NCBI GenBank assembly: GCA_030407085.1
Contig: CM059582.1
Coordinates: forward strand, 71,381,501 to 71,445,500
Origin: Trichopria drosophilae
Lineage: Eukaryota; Arthropoda; Insecta; Hymenoptera; Diapriidae
Reading direction: 5' to 3'
Length of the DNA stretch: 64,000 nucleotides
Made by a program: the position numbers and the translations under genes. Shown here piece after piece: positions 51,811-63,873 of the stretch (its first letter is position 1; each line of letters starts with the position of its first letter). The notes beneath the pieces were generated by a model. That model was not told where the DNA came from and did no database searches. It saw nothing but the letters and a program-made list of their open reading frames with translations.

Positions 51811-52177
51811 GTTTCTTTTCGCATTATTTATTATGATATTCGGGAGATTGCTATATTTTCTCAATTCGCAAACGAATCGCAAACGTTTGAGACCGATTGC
51901 AAAAAAATCGCAAACCTTTTAAAGGATTTTGTATATCGAGGCGGGCTGGATCTAGTAACTTTCGATAATTCGTTTATTTTCGCCTTATTTATTATGATAT
52001 TCGGGAGATTGCTATATTTTCTCAATTCGCAAACGACTCGCAAACGTTGGAGACCGATTGCAAAAGAATCGCAAACCTTTTAAAGGATTTTGTATATCGA
52101 GGCGGGCTGGATCTAGTAACTTTCGATAATTCGTTTATTTTCGCCTTATTTATTATGATATTCGAGAGATTGCTATA

Positions 52178-52330
52178 TTTTCTCGATTCGCAAACAACGT
52201 TTGAGACCGATTGCAAAAGAATCGCAAACCTTTTTAAGGATTTTGTATATCGAGGCGAGCTGGATCTAGTAACTTTCGATAATCCGATTATTTTCGCATT
52301 ATTTATTATGATATTCGGGAGATTGCTATA
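52178..52330 (+). repeat. Monomer with 8-bp box deletion (153 bp)
   Basis: CGCAAACAACGTTTGAG replaces the normal two-box segment, removing 8 bp at the second box. The palindrome CAAACGTTTG is lost in this unit. Neighbouring units are of normal length. Confidence 0.82.
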
Positions 52331-54424
52331 TTTTCTCAATTCGGAAACGAATCGCAAACGTCTGAGACCGATAGCAAAAAAATCGCAAATCTTTTAAAGG
52401 AGTTTGTATATCGAGGCGGGCTGGATCTAGTAACTTTCGATAATTCCATTATTTTCGCATTATTTATTATGATATTCGGGAGATTGCTATATTTTCTCAA
52501 TTCGGAAACGAATCGCAAAAGTTTGAGACCGATAGCAAAAAAATCGCAAACCTTTTAAAGGATTTTGTATGTCGAGGCGAGCTGGATCTAGTAACTTTCG
52601 ATAATTCGTTTATTTTTGCCTTATTTATTCTGATATTCGAGAGATTGTTATATTTTCTCAATTCGCAAACGAATCGCAAACGTTTGAGACCGACGGCAAA
52701 AAAATCGCAAACCTTTTAAAGGATTTTGTATATCGAGGAGGGCTGGATCTAGTAACTTTCGATAATTCGATTATTTTTGCATTATTTATTATGATATTCG
52801 GGAGATTGCTATATTTTCTCAATTCGAAAACGAATCGCAAACGTTTGAGACCGATTGCAAAAAAATCGCAAACCTTCTAAAGGATTTTGTATATCGAGGC
52901 GGGCTGGATCTAGTAACTTTCGATAATTCGTTTATTTTCGCATTATTCATTATGATATTCGAGAGATTGCTATATTTTCTGAATTCGCAAACGAATCGCA
53001 AACGTTTGAGACCGATAGCAAAAAAATCGCAAACCTTTTAAAGGATTTTGTATATCGAGGTGGGCTGGATCTAGTAACTTTCGATAATTCGTTTATTTTT
53101 GCCTTATATATTATGATATTCGAGAGATTGCTATATTTTCACAATTCGCAAACAAATCGCAAACGTTTGAGACCGATTGCAAAAAAATCGCAAACCTTCT
53201 AAAGGATTTTGTATATCTCAGGCGGGCTGGATCTAGTAACTTTCGATAATTCGATTATTTTCGCATTATTTATTGTGATATTCGGGAGATTGCTATATTT
53301 TCTCAATTTGCAAACGTATCGCAAATGTTTGAGACCGATTACAAAAAAATCGCAAACCTTCTAAAGGATTTTGTATATCGAGGCTGGCTGGATATAGCAA
53401 CTTTCGATAATTCGTTCATTTTGGCCTTATTTATTGTAATATTATAGAGATTGTTATATTTTCTCAATTCGCAAACGAATTGCAAACGTTTGAGACCGAT
53501 TGCAACAAAATCGCAAACCTATTCACGGATTTTGTATATCGAGGTGGGCTGGATCTAGTAACTTTCGATAATTCGTTTATTTTTGCCTTATATATTATGA
53601 TATTCGGGAGATCGATATATTCACTCAATTCCCAAACGATTCGCAAACGTTTGAGACCGATTGCAAGAAAATCGCAAACCTTTTAAAGGATTTTGTATAT
53701 CGAGGCGGGCTGGATCTAGTAACTTTCGATAATTCGTTTATTTTCGCGTTATTTATTATGATATTCGGGAGACTGCTATATTCTCTCAATTCACAAACGA
53801 CTCGCAAACGTTTGAGACCGATTGCAAAAAAATCGCAAACGTTTTAAAGGATTTTGTATATCGAGGCGGGCTGGATCTAGTAACTTTCGATAATTCGTTT
53901 ATTTTCGCCTTATTTATTATGATATTCGGGAGATTGCTATATTTTCTCAATTCGCAAACGACTCGCAAACGTTTGAGACCGATTGCAAAAAAATCGCAAA
54001 CCTTCTAAAGGATTTTGTATATCGAGGCGGGCTGGATCTAGTAACTTTCGATAATTCGTTTATTTTCGCCTTATTTATTATGATATTCGGGAGATTGCTA
54101 TATTTTCTCAATTCGCAAACGAATCGCAAACGTTTGAGACCGATGGCAAAAAAATCGCAAACCTTTTAAAGGATTTTGTATATCGAGGCGGGCTGGATCT
54201 AGTAACTTTCGATAATTCGTTTATTTTCGCCTTATTTATTATGATATTCGGGAGATTGCTATATTTTCTCAATTCGCAAACGAATCGCAAACGTTTGAGA
54301 CCGATGGCAAAAAAATCGCAAACCTTTTAAAAAATTTTGTATATTAAGGCGGGCTGGATCTAGTAACTTACGATAATTCGTTTATTTTCGCCTTATTTAT
54401 TATGATATTCGGGAGATTGCTATA

Positions 54425-54760
54425 TTTTCTCAATTCGCAAACGAATCGCAAACGTTTGAGACCGATTGAAAAAAATCGCAAACCCTTTAAGGGATTTTGA
54501 AGCGAACGTGAAGTTAGCCGGCCACGTCGATTAACATTCGATAATTCGTTCATTTTCGCATTATTTATTATTATATTCGGGAGATTGCTATATTTTCTCA
54601 ATTCGCAAACGAATCGCAAACTTTTGAGACCGATTGAAAAAAATCGCAAACCCTTTAAGGGATTTTGAAGCGAACGTGAAGTTAGCCGGCCACGTCGATT
54701 AACATTCGATAATTCGTTCATTTTCGCATTATTTATTATTATATTCGGGAGATTGCTATA
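54425..54760 (+). repeat. Two adjacent, near-identical 168-bp type B monomers
   Basis: TTTTCTCAATTCG starts at 54,425, 54,593 and 54,761, giving two 168-bp B units in a row. Both carry GATTGAAAAAAATCGC, AACCCTTTAAGGG, CCACGTCGATTAACATTCG, TTCGTTCATTTTCGC and TTATTATATTCGGG. A third copy of this subtype lies at ~50,063-50,230. It looks like a very recent one-unit tandem duplication. Confidence 0.85.
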
Positions 54761-55324
54761 TTTTCTCAATTCGCAAACGAATCGCAAACGTTTGAGACCG
54801 ATTGCAAAAAAATCGAAAACCTTCTAAAGGATTTTGTATATCGAGGCGGGCTGGATCTAGTAACTTTCGATAATTCGTTTATTTTCGCATTATTTATTAT
54901 GATATTCGGGAGACTGCTATATTTTCTCAATTCACAAACGACTCGCAAACGTTTGAGACCGATGGCAAAAAAATCGCAAGCCTTCTAAAGGATTTTGTAT
55001 ATCGAGGCGTGCTGGATCTAGTAATTTTCGATAATTCGTATATTTTCGCCTAATTTATTATGATATTCGGGAGACTGCTATATTTTCTCAATTCATAAAC
55101 GACTCGCAAACGTTTGAGACCGATTGCAAAAAAATCGCAAGCCTTCTAAAGGATTTTGTATATCAAGGCGGGCTGGATCTAGTAACTTTCGATAATTCGT
55201 TTATTTTCGCCTTATTTATTATGATATTCGAGAGATCGTTTTATTTTGTCAATTCGCAAACGAATCGCAAACGTTTGAGACCGATGGCAAAAAAATCGCA
55301 AACCTTTTAAAGGATTTTGTATAT

Positions 55325-55663
55325 CGAGGCGGGCTGGATCTAGTAACTTTCGATAATTCGTTTATTTTCGCCTTATTTATTATGACATTCGGAAGACTGC
55401 TATATTTTCTCAATTCACAAACGATTCGCAAACGTTTGAGACCGATTGCAAAAAAATCGCAAACCTTCTAAAGGATTTTGTATATCAAGGCGGGCTGGAT
55501 CTAGTAACTTTCGATAATTCGTTTATTTTCGCCTTATTTATTATGATATTCGGGAGATTGCTATATTTTCTCAATTCGCAAACGAATCGCAAACGTTTGA
55601 GACCGATTGCAAAAAAATCGCAAACCTTTTAAGGGATTTTGAAGCGAACGTGAAGTTAGCCGG
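55325..55663 (+). repeat. Right-array duplicated block, second family, copy 1
   Basis: Matches about 61,246-61,584 at offset 5,921. It is marked by TTATGACATTCGGAAGACTGC, CACAAACGATTCGC and TATATCAAGGCGGGC, followed by the same B unit. It directly precedes the 55,834 block, so the two duplications overlap in origin around one source region. Confidence 0.78.
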
Positions 55664-55833
55664 CCACGTCGAGTAACTTTCGATAATTCGTTTATTTTCG
55701 CCTTATTTATTATGATATTCGAGAGATTGTTATATTTTCTCAATTCGCAAACGAATCGCAAACGTTTGTGACCGATGGCAAAAAAATCGCAAACCTTTTA
55801 AAGGATTTTGTATATCGAAGCGGGCTGGATCTC

Positions 55834-56274
55834 GTAACTTTCGATAATTCGTTTATTTTCACATTATTTATTATGATATTCGGGAGACTGCCATATTTTC
55901 TCAATTCACAAACGAATCGCAAACGTTTGAGACCGATTGAAAAAAATCGCAAACCTTTTAAGGGATTTTGAAGCGAACGTGAAGTTAGCGGGCCACGTCG
56001 ATTAACTTTCGATAATTCGTTTATTTTCGCATTATTTATTATGATATTCGGGAGACTGCTATATTTTCTCAATTCACAAACGATTCGCAAACGTTTGAGA
56101 CCGATTGCAAAAAAATCGCAAACCTTCTAAAGGATTTTGTATATGGAGGCGGGCTGGATCTAGTAACTTTCGATAATTCGTTTATTTTCGCCTTATTTAT
56201 TATGATATTCGGGAGATTGCTATATTTTCTCAATTCGCAAACGAATCGCAAACGTTTGAGACCGATTGCAAAAG
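55834..56274 (+). repeat. Right-array duplicated block, copy 2
   Basis: Partner of 46,304-46,744. The copies diverge at the edges, where 46,745 onward has AAAAAATCGC and this copy has AAAGAATCGAAAACC. One cassette here reads ATATGGAGG instead of ATATCGAGG. Confidence 0.82.
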
Positions 56275-56610
56275 AATCGAAAACCTTCTAAAGGATTTTG
56301 TATATCGAGGCGGGCTGGATCTAGTAACTTTCGATAATTCGTTTATTTTCGCCTTATTTATTATGATATTCGGGAGACTGCTATATTTTCTCAATTCGCA
56401 AACGAATCGCAAACTTTTGAGACCGATAGCAAGAAATTCGCAAACCTTTTAAAGGATTTTGTATATCGAGGCTGGCTGGATCTAGTAACTTTCGATAATT
56501 CGTTTATTTTCCCCTTATTTATTATGATATTCGGGAGATTGCTATATTTTCTCAATTCGCAAACGAATCGCAAACGTTTGAGACCGATTGCAAAAAAATC
56601 GCAAACCTTT

Positions 56611-56660
56611 TAAGGAGTTTGGAAGCGAAGGTGAAGTTAGCCGGCTAGATCTAGTAAATT
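56611..56660 (+). repeat. B/A hybrid cassette
   Basis: GGAAGCGAAGGTGAAGTTAG and CCGG of type B join CTAGATCTAGTAAATTTCG of type A. The exchange point is just after CCGG, the reverse polarity of the left-array hybrids. Confidence 0.78.
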
Positions 56661-58483
56661 TCGATAATTCGTTTATTTTCGCATTATTTATTATGATATT
56701 CGGGAGATTGCTATATTTTCTCAATTCGCAAACGAATCGCAAACGTTTGAGACCGATTGCAAAAAAATCGCATACCTTTTAAATGATTTTGTATATCGAG
56801 GCGGGCTGGATCTATTAACTTTGGATAATTCGTTTATTTTCGCCTTATTTATTATGCTATTCGGGAGATTGCTATATTTTCTCAATTCGCAAACGAATCG
56901 CAAACGTTTGAGACCGATTGCAAAAAAATCGCAAACCTTTTAAAGGATTTTGTATATCGTGGGCTGGATCTAGTAACTTTCGATAATTCTTTTATTTTCG
57001 CATTATTTATTATGATATTCGGGAGATTGATATATTTTCTCAATTCGCAAACGAATCGCAAACGTTTGAGACCGATTGCAAAAAAATCGCAAACCTTTTA
57101 AAAGATTTTGTATATCCAGGCGGGCTGGATCTAGTAACTTTCGATAATTCGTTTATTTACGCCTTATTTATTATGATATTCGGGAGATTGATATATTTTC
57201 TCAATTCGCAAACGACTCGCAAACGTTTGAGACCGATTGCAAAAAAATCGCAAACCTTTTAAAGGATTTTGGTATATCGAGCCCGGCTGGATCTAGTAAT
57301 TTTCGATAATTCGTTTATTTTCGCCTTATTTATTATGATATTCGGGAGATTGCTATATTTTCTCAATTCGCAAACGAATCGCAAACGTTTTAGATCGACT
57401 GCAAAAAAATCGCAAACCTTTTAAAGAATTTTGTATATCGAGGCGGGCTGGATCTAGTAACTTTCGATAATTCGTTTATTTTCGCCTTATTTATTATGAT
57501 ATTCGGGAGATTGCTATATTTTCTCAATTCGCAAACGAATCGCAAACGTTTGAGACCGATTGCAAAAAAATCGCAAACCTTTTAAAGGATTTTGTATATC
57601 GGAAGGGCGGGCACGTCTAGTAACTTTCGATAATTCGTTTATTTTCGCCTTATTTATTATGATATTCGGGAGATCGCTATATTTTCTCAATTCACAAACG
57701 ATTCGCAAACGTTTGAGACCGATTGCAAAAAAATCGCAAACCTTTTAAAGGATTTTGTATATCGAGGCGGGCTGGATCTCGTAACTTTCGATAATTCGTT
57801 TATTTTCGCCTAACTTATTATGATATTCGGGAGATTGCTATATTTTCTCAATTCGCAAACGAATCGCAAACGTTTGAGACCGATTGCAAAAAAATCGCAA
57901 ACCTTTTAATGGATTTTGTATATAGAGGCGGGCTGGATCTAGTAACTTTCGATAATGCGTTTATTTTCGCATTATTTATTATGATATTCGGGAGACTGCT
58001 ATATTTTCTCAATTCGCAAACGAATCGCAAACGTTTGAGACCGATGGCAAAAAAATCGCAAACCTTTTAAAGGATTTTGTATATCGAGGCGGGCTGGATC
58101 TAGTAACTTTCGATAATTCGTTTATTTTCGCCTTATTTATTATGATATTCGGGAGATTGCTATATTTTCTCAATTCGCAAACGAATCGCAAACGTTTGAG
58201 ACCGATTGCAAGAAAATCGCAAACCTTTTAAAAGATTTTGTATATCGGGCGGGCTATCTAGTAACTTTCGATAATTCGTTTATTTTCGCATTATTTATTA
58301 TGATATTCGGGAGATTGCTATATTTTCTCAATTCGCAAACGAATCGCAAACGTTTGAGACCGATAGCAAAAAAATCGCAAACCTTTTAAAGGATTTTGTA
58401 TATCGAGGCGGGCTGGATCTAGTAACTTTCGATAATTCGTTTATTTTCGCCTTATTTATTATGATATTCGAGAGATTGTTATA

Positions 58484-58602
58484 TTTTCTCAATTCGCAAA
58501 CCTTTTAAAGGATTTTGTATATCGAGGCGGGCTGGATCTAGTAACTTTCGATAATTCGTTTATTTTCGCCTTATTTATTATGATATTCGGGAGATTGCTA
58601 TA
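58484..58602 (+). repeat. Monomer with 42-bp deletion (119 bp)
   Basis: CAATTCGCAAACCTTTTAAAGG joins box 1 directly to the sequence after box 3 in a single step. The loss of 42 bp equals the distance between boxes 1 and 3 (unit positions 12 and 54). The palindrome and A-tract are lost. Confidence 0.9.
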
Positions 58603-58993
58603 TTTTCTCAATTCACAAACGAATCGCAAACGTTTGAGACCGATTGAAAAAAATCGCAAACCTTTTAAGGGATTTTGAAGCGAACGTGAAGTTAGCCGGC
58701 CACGTCGATTAACTTTCGATAATTCGTTTATTTTCGCCTTATTTATTATGATATTCTGGAGATTGCTATATTTTCTCAATTCGCAAACGAATCGCAAACG
58801 TTTGAGACCGATGGCAAAAAAATCGCAAACCTTTTAAAGGATTTTGTATATCGAGGCGGGCTGGATCTCGTAACTTTCGATAATTTGTTTATTTTCGCCT
58901 TATTTATTATGATATTCGGGAGATTGCTATATTCTCTCAATTCACAAACGAATCGCAAACGTTTGAGACCGATTGAAAAAAATTCCAAACCCC

Positions 58994-59035
58994 TTAAAAG
59001 ATTTTGAAGCCTAGGTGAGGGCTGGATCTAGTAAC
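58994..59035 (+). repeat. B/A hybrid cassette with deletion
   Basis: AAAAGATTTTGAAGCCTAGG and TGAGGGCTGGATCTAGTAAC: the type B start GAAGC is followed by a changed CTAGGTGAG, then the type A1 end GGCTGGATCTAG. Confidence 0.72.
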
Positions 59036-59253
59036 TTTCGATAATTCGTTTATTTTCGCCTTATTTATTATGATATTCGGGAGATTGCTATATTTTCTCA
59101 ATTCGCAAACGAATCGCAAACGTTTGAGACGGATAGCAAAAAAATCGCAAACCTTTTAAAGGATTTTGTATATCGAGGCGGGCTGGATCTAGTAACTTTT
59201 GATAATTCGTTTATTTTCGCCTTATTTATTATGATATTCGAGAGATTGTTATA

Positions 59254-59371
59254 TTTTCTCAATTCGCAATCCTTTTAAAAAATTTTGTATATTAAGGCGG
59301 CTGGATCTAGTAACTTTCGATAATTCGTTTATTTTCGCCTTATTTATTATGATATTCGGGAGATTGCTATA
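59254..59371 (+). repeat. Monomer with box 1-3 deletion (118 bp)
   Basis: CAATTCGCAATCCTTTTAAAA joins box 1 to the region after box 3 with one substitution and a variant cassette (AAAATTTTGTATATTAAGGC). It is the same class of event as at 58,484 and 62,951, here with one further base missing in the cassette. Confidence 0.85.
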
Positions 59372-59930
59372 TTTTCTCAATTCACAAACGAATCGCAAAC
59401 GTTTGAGACCGATTGAAAAAAATCGCAAACCTTTTAAGGGATTTTGAAGCGAACGTGAAGTTAGCCGGCCACGTCGATTAACTTTCGATAATTCGTTCAT
59501 TTTCCCATTATTTATTATTACATTCGGGAGATTGCTATATTTTCTCAATTCGCAAACGAATCGCAAACGTTTGAGACCGATTGCAAAAAAATCGAAAACC
59601 TTCTAAAGGATTTTGTATATCGAGGCGGGCTGGATCTAGTAACTTTCGATAATTCGTTTATTTTCGCCTTATTTATTATGATATTCGAGAGATCGTTATA
59701 TTTTCTCAATTCGCAAACGAATCGCAAACGTTTGAGACCGATGGCAAAAAAATCGCAAACCTTTTAAAGGATTTTGTATATCGAGGCGGGCTGGATCTAG
59801 TAACTTTCGATAATTCGTTTATTGTCGCCTTATTTATTATGATATTCGGGAGATTGCTATATTTTCTCAATTCGCAAACGAATCGCAAACGTTTGAGACC
59901 GATGGCAAAAAAATCGCAAACCTTTTAAAG

Positions 59931-59974
59931 GATTTTGCATATCGAGGCGGGCTGCCGGCCACGTCGATTAACTT
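59931..59974 (+). repeat. A/B hybrid cassette
   Basis: ATATCGAGGCGGGCTG of type A is followed directly by CCGGCCACGTCGATTAAC of type B. More of the A cassette is kept than in the left-array hybrids, so this is an independent event. Confidence 0.8.
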
Positions 59975-61245
59975 TCGATAATTCGTTCATTTTCCCATTA
60001 TTTATTATTACATTCGGGAGATTGCTATATTTTCTCAATTCGCAAACGAATCGCAAACGTTTGAGACCGATTGCAAAAAAATCGCAAACCTTCTAAAGGA
60101 TTTTGTATATCGAGGCGGGCTGGATCTAGAAACGTTCGATAATTCGTTTATTTTCGCCTAATTTATTATTATATTCGGGAGATTGCTATATTTTCTCAAT
60201 TCACAAACGATTCGCAAACGTTTGAGACCGATTGCAAAAAAATCGCAAACCTTCTAAAGGATTTTGTATATCGAGGCGGGCTGGATCTAGAAACGTTCGA
60301 TAATTCGTTTATTTTCGCCTAATTTATTATTATATTCGGGAGATTGCTATATTTTCTCAGTTCGCAAACGAATCGCAAACGTTTGAGACCGATGGCAAAA
60401 AAATCGCAAACCTTTTAAAGGATTTTGTATATCGAGGCGGGCTGGATCTCGTAACTTTCGATAATTCGTTTATTTTCGCCTAATTTATTATTATATTCGG
60501 GAGATTGCTATATTTTCTCAGTTCGCAAACGAATCGCAAACGTTTGAGACCGATTGCAAAAAAATCGCAAACCTTTTAAAGGATTTTGAAGCGAACGTGA
60601 AGTTAGCCGGCCACGTCGATTAACTTTCGATAATTCGTTTATTTTCGCATTATTTATTATGATATTCGGGAGACTGCTATATTTTCTCAATTCGAAAACG
60701 AATCGCAAACGTTTGAGACCGATTGCAAAAAAATCGCAAACCTTTTAAAGGATTTTGTATACTGAGGCGGGCTGGATCTAGTAACTTTCGATAATTCGTT
60801 TATTTTCGCATTATTTATTATGATATTCGGGAGATTGCTATATTTTCTCAAATCGCAAACGAATCGCAAACGTTTGAGACCGATTGCAAAAAAATCGCAA
60901 ACCTTTTAAAGGATTTTGTACACCGAGGCGGGCTGGATCTAGTAACTTTCGATAATTCGTTTATTTTCGCATAATCTATTATGATAATCAGGAGATTGCA
61001 ATATTTTCTCAAATCGCAAACGAATCGCAAACGTTTGAGACGGTTTGCAAAAAAATCGGAAACCTTTTAAAGGGTTTTGTATCTCGAGGCGGGCTGGATC
61101 TAGTAACTTTCCATAGTTTGTTTATTTTCGCATTAATTATTATGATATTCGGGAGATTGCTATATTTTCTCAAATCGCAAACGAATCGCAAACGTTTGAG
61201 ACCGATTGCAAAAAAATCGCAAACCTTTTAAAGGATTTTGTATAC

Positions 61246-61584
61246 CGAGGCGGGCTGGATCTAGTAACTTTCGATAATTCGTTTATTTTCGCCTTATTTA
61301 TTATGACATTCGGAAGACTGCTATATTTTCTCAATTCACAAACGATTCGCAAACGTTTGAGACCGATTGCAAAAAAATCGCAAACCTTCTAAAGGATTTT
61401 GTATATCAAGGCGGGCTGGATCTAGTAACTTTCGATAATTCGTTTATTTTCGCCTTATTTATTATGATATTCGGGAGATTGCTATATTTTCTCAATTCGC
61501 AAACGAATCGCAAACGTTTGAGACCGATTGCAAAAAAATCGCAAACCTTTTAAGGGATTTTGAAGCGAACGTGAAGTTAGCCGG
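61246..61584 (+). repeat. Right-array duplicated block, second family, copy 2
   Basis: Partner of 55,325-55,663. Differences at the ends include ATACCGAGG and, in the B unit, CCGGACACTTCGATTAAC against CCGGCCACGTCGAGTAAC. Confidence 0.78.
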
Positions 61585-62950
61585 ACACTTCGATTAACTT
61601 TCGATAATTCGTTCATTTTCGCATTATTTATTATTATATTCGGGAGATTGCTATATTTTCTCAATTCGCAATCGAATCGCAAACGTTTGAGACCGATTGC
61701 AAAAAAATCGAAAACCTTCTAAAGGATTTTGTATATCGAGGCGGGCTGGATCTAGTAACTTTCGATAATTCGTTTATTTTCGCATTATTTATTATGATAT
61801 TCGGGAGACTGCTATATTCTCTCAATTCACAAACGACTCGCAAACGTTTGAGACCGATGGCAAAAAAATCGCAAGCCTTCTAAAGGATTTTGTATATCGA
61901 GGCGGGCTGGATCTAGTAATTTTCGATAATTCGTATATTTTCGCCTAATTTATTATTATATTCGGGAGATTGCTATATTTTTTTAATTCGCAAACGAATC
62001 GCAAACGTTTGAGACCGATTGCAAAAAATCGAAAACCTTCTAAAGGATTTTGTATATCGAGGCGGGCTGGATCTAGTAACTTTCGATAATTCGTTTATTT
62101 TCGCCTTATTTATTATGATATTCGAGAGATTGTTATATTTTCTCAATTCGCAAACGAATCGCAAACGTTTGAGACCGATGGCAAGAAATTCACAAACCTT
62201 TTAAAGAATTTTGTATATCGAGGCGGGCTGGATCTCGTAACTTTCGATAATTCGTTTATTTTCGCATTATTTATTATGATATTCGGGAGACTGCTATATT
62301 TTCTTAATTCACGAACGACTCGCAAACGTTTGAGACCGATTGCAAAAAAATCGCAAGCCTTCTAAAGGATTTTGAAGCGAACGTGAAGTTAGCCGGCCAC
62401 GTCGATTAACTTTCGATAATTCGTTTATTTTCGCCTTATTTATTATGATATTCGAGAGATTGCTATATTTTCTCAATTCGCAAACGAATCGCAAACGTTT
62501 GAGACCGATTGCAAAAAAATCGCAAACCTTTTAAAGGATTTTGTATATCGAGGCGGGCTGGATCTAGTAACTTTCGATAATTCGTTTATTTTCGCATTAT
62601 TTATTATGATATTCGGGAGATTGCTATATTTTCTCAATTCGGAAACGAATCGCAAACGTTTGAGACCGATTGCAAAAAAATCGCAAACCTTTTAAAGGAT
62701 TTTGTATATCGAGGCGGGCTGGATCTAGTAACTTTCGGTAATTCGTTTATTTTCGCCTTATTTATTATGATATTCGGGAGATTGTTATATTTTCTCAATT
62801 CGGAAACGAATCGCAAACGTTTGAGACCGATAGCAAAAAAATCGCAAACCTTTTAAAGGATTTTGTATATCGAGGCGGGCTGGATCTAGTAACTTTCGAT
62901 AATTCGTTTATTTTCGCCTTATTTATTATGATATTCGAGAGATTGTTATA

Positions 62951-63069
62951 TTTTCTCAATTCGCAATCCTTTTAAAAAATGTTGTATATCGAGGCGGGCT
63001 GGATCTAGTAACTTTCGATAATTCGTTTATTGTCGCCTAATTTATTATTATATTCGGGAGATTGCTATA
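62951..63069 (+). repeat. Monomer with box 1-3 deletion (119 bp)
   Basis: CAATTCGCAATCCTTTTAAAA as at 59,254, followed by AATGTTGTATATCGAGG. The shared CAATCC suggests common descent with the 59,254 unit rather than a separate deletion. Confidence 0.85.
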
Positions 63070-63718
63070 TTTTCTCAATTCGCAAACGAATCGCAAACGT
63101 TTGAGACCGATGGCAAAAAAATCGCAAACCTTTTAAAGGATTTTGTATATCGAGGCGGGCTGGATCTAGTAAACTTTCGATAATTCGTTTATTTTCGCCT
63201 TATTTATTATGATATTCGGGAGATTGCTATATTTTCTCAATTCGCAAACGAATCGCAAACGTTTGAGATCGATGGCAAAAAAATCGCAAACCTTTTAAAG
63301 GATTTTGTAATCGAACGAGGCGGGCTTTGATCTAGTAACTTTCGATAATTCGTTTATTTTCGCATTATTTATTATGATATTCGGGAGATTGCTATATTTT
63401 CTCAATTCGCAAACGAATCGCAAACGTTTGAGAACGATTGCAAAAAAATCGCAAACCTTTTAAAGGATTTTGTATCGAGAGGCGGCTGGATTCTAGTAAC
63501 TTTCGATAATTCGTTTATTTTCGCCTTATTTATTATGATATTCGGGAGATTGCTATATTTTCTCAATTCGCAAACGAATCGCAAACGTTTGAGACCGATT
63601 GCAAAAAAATCGCAAACCTTTTAAAGGATTTTGTATATCGAGGCGGGCTGGATCTAGTAACTTTCGATAATTCGTTTATTTTCGCATTATTTATTATGAT
63701 ATTCGGGAGATTGCTATA

Positions 63719-63873
63719 TTTTCTCAATTCGCATCGCAAACGTTTGAGACCGATTGCAAAAAAATCGCAAATCTTTTAAAGGATTTTGTATATCGAGGCG
63801 GGCTGGATCTAGTAACTTTCGATAATTCGTTTCTTTTCGCATGGTATATTTTTATATTCGGGAGACTGCTATA
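63719..63873 (+). repeat. Monomer with 6-bp deletion (155 bp)
   Basis: CAATTCGCATCGCAAACG has lost six bases between box 1 and box 2. The next unit start is at 63,874. That following stretch, near 63,835-63,860, also has an unusual AT-rich half (TTTCTTTTCGCATGGTATAT). Confidence 0.82.
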
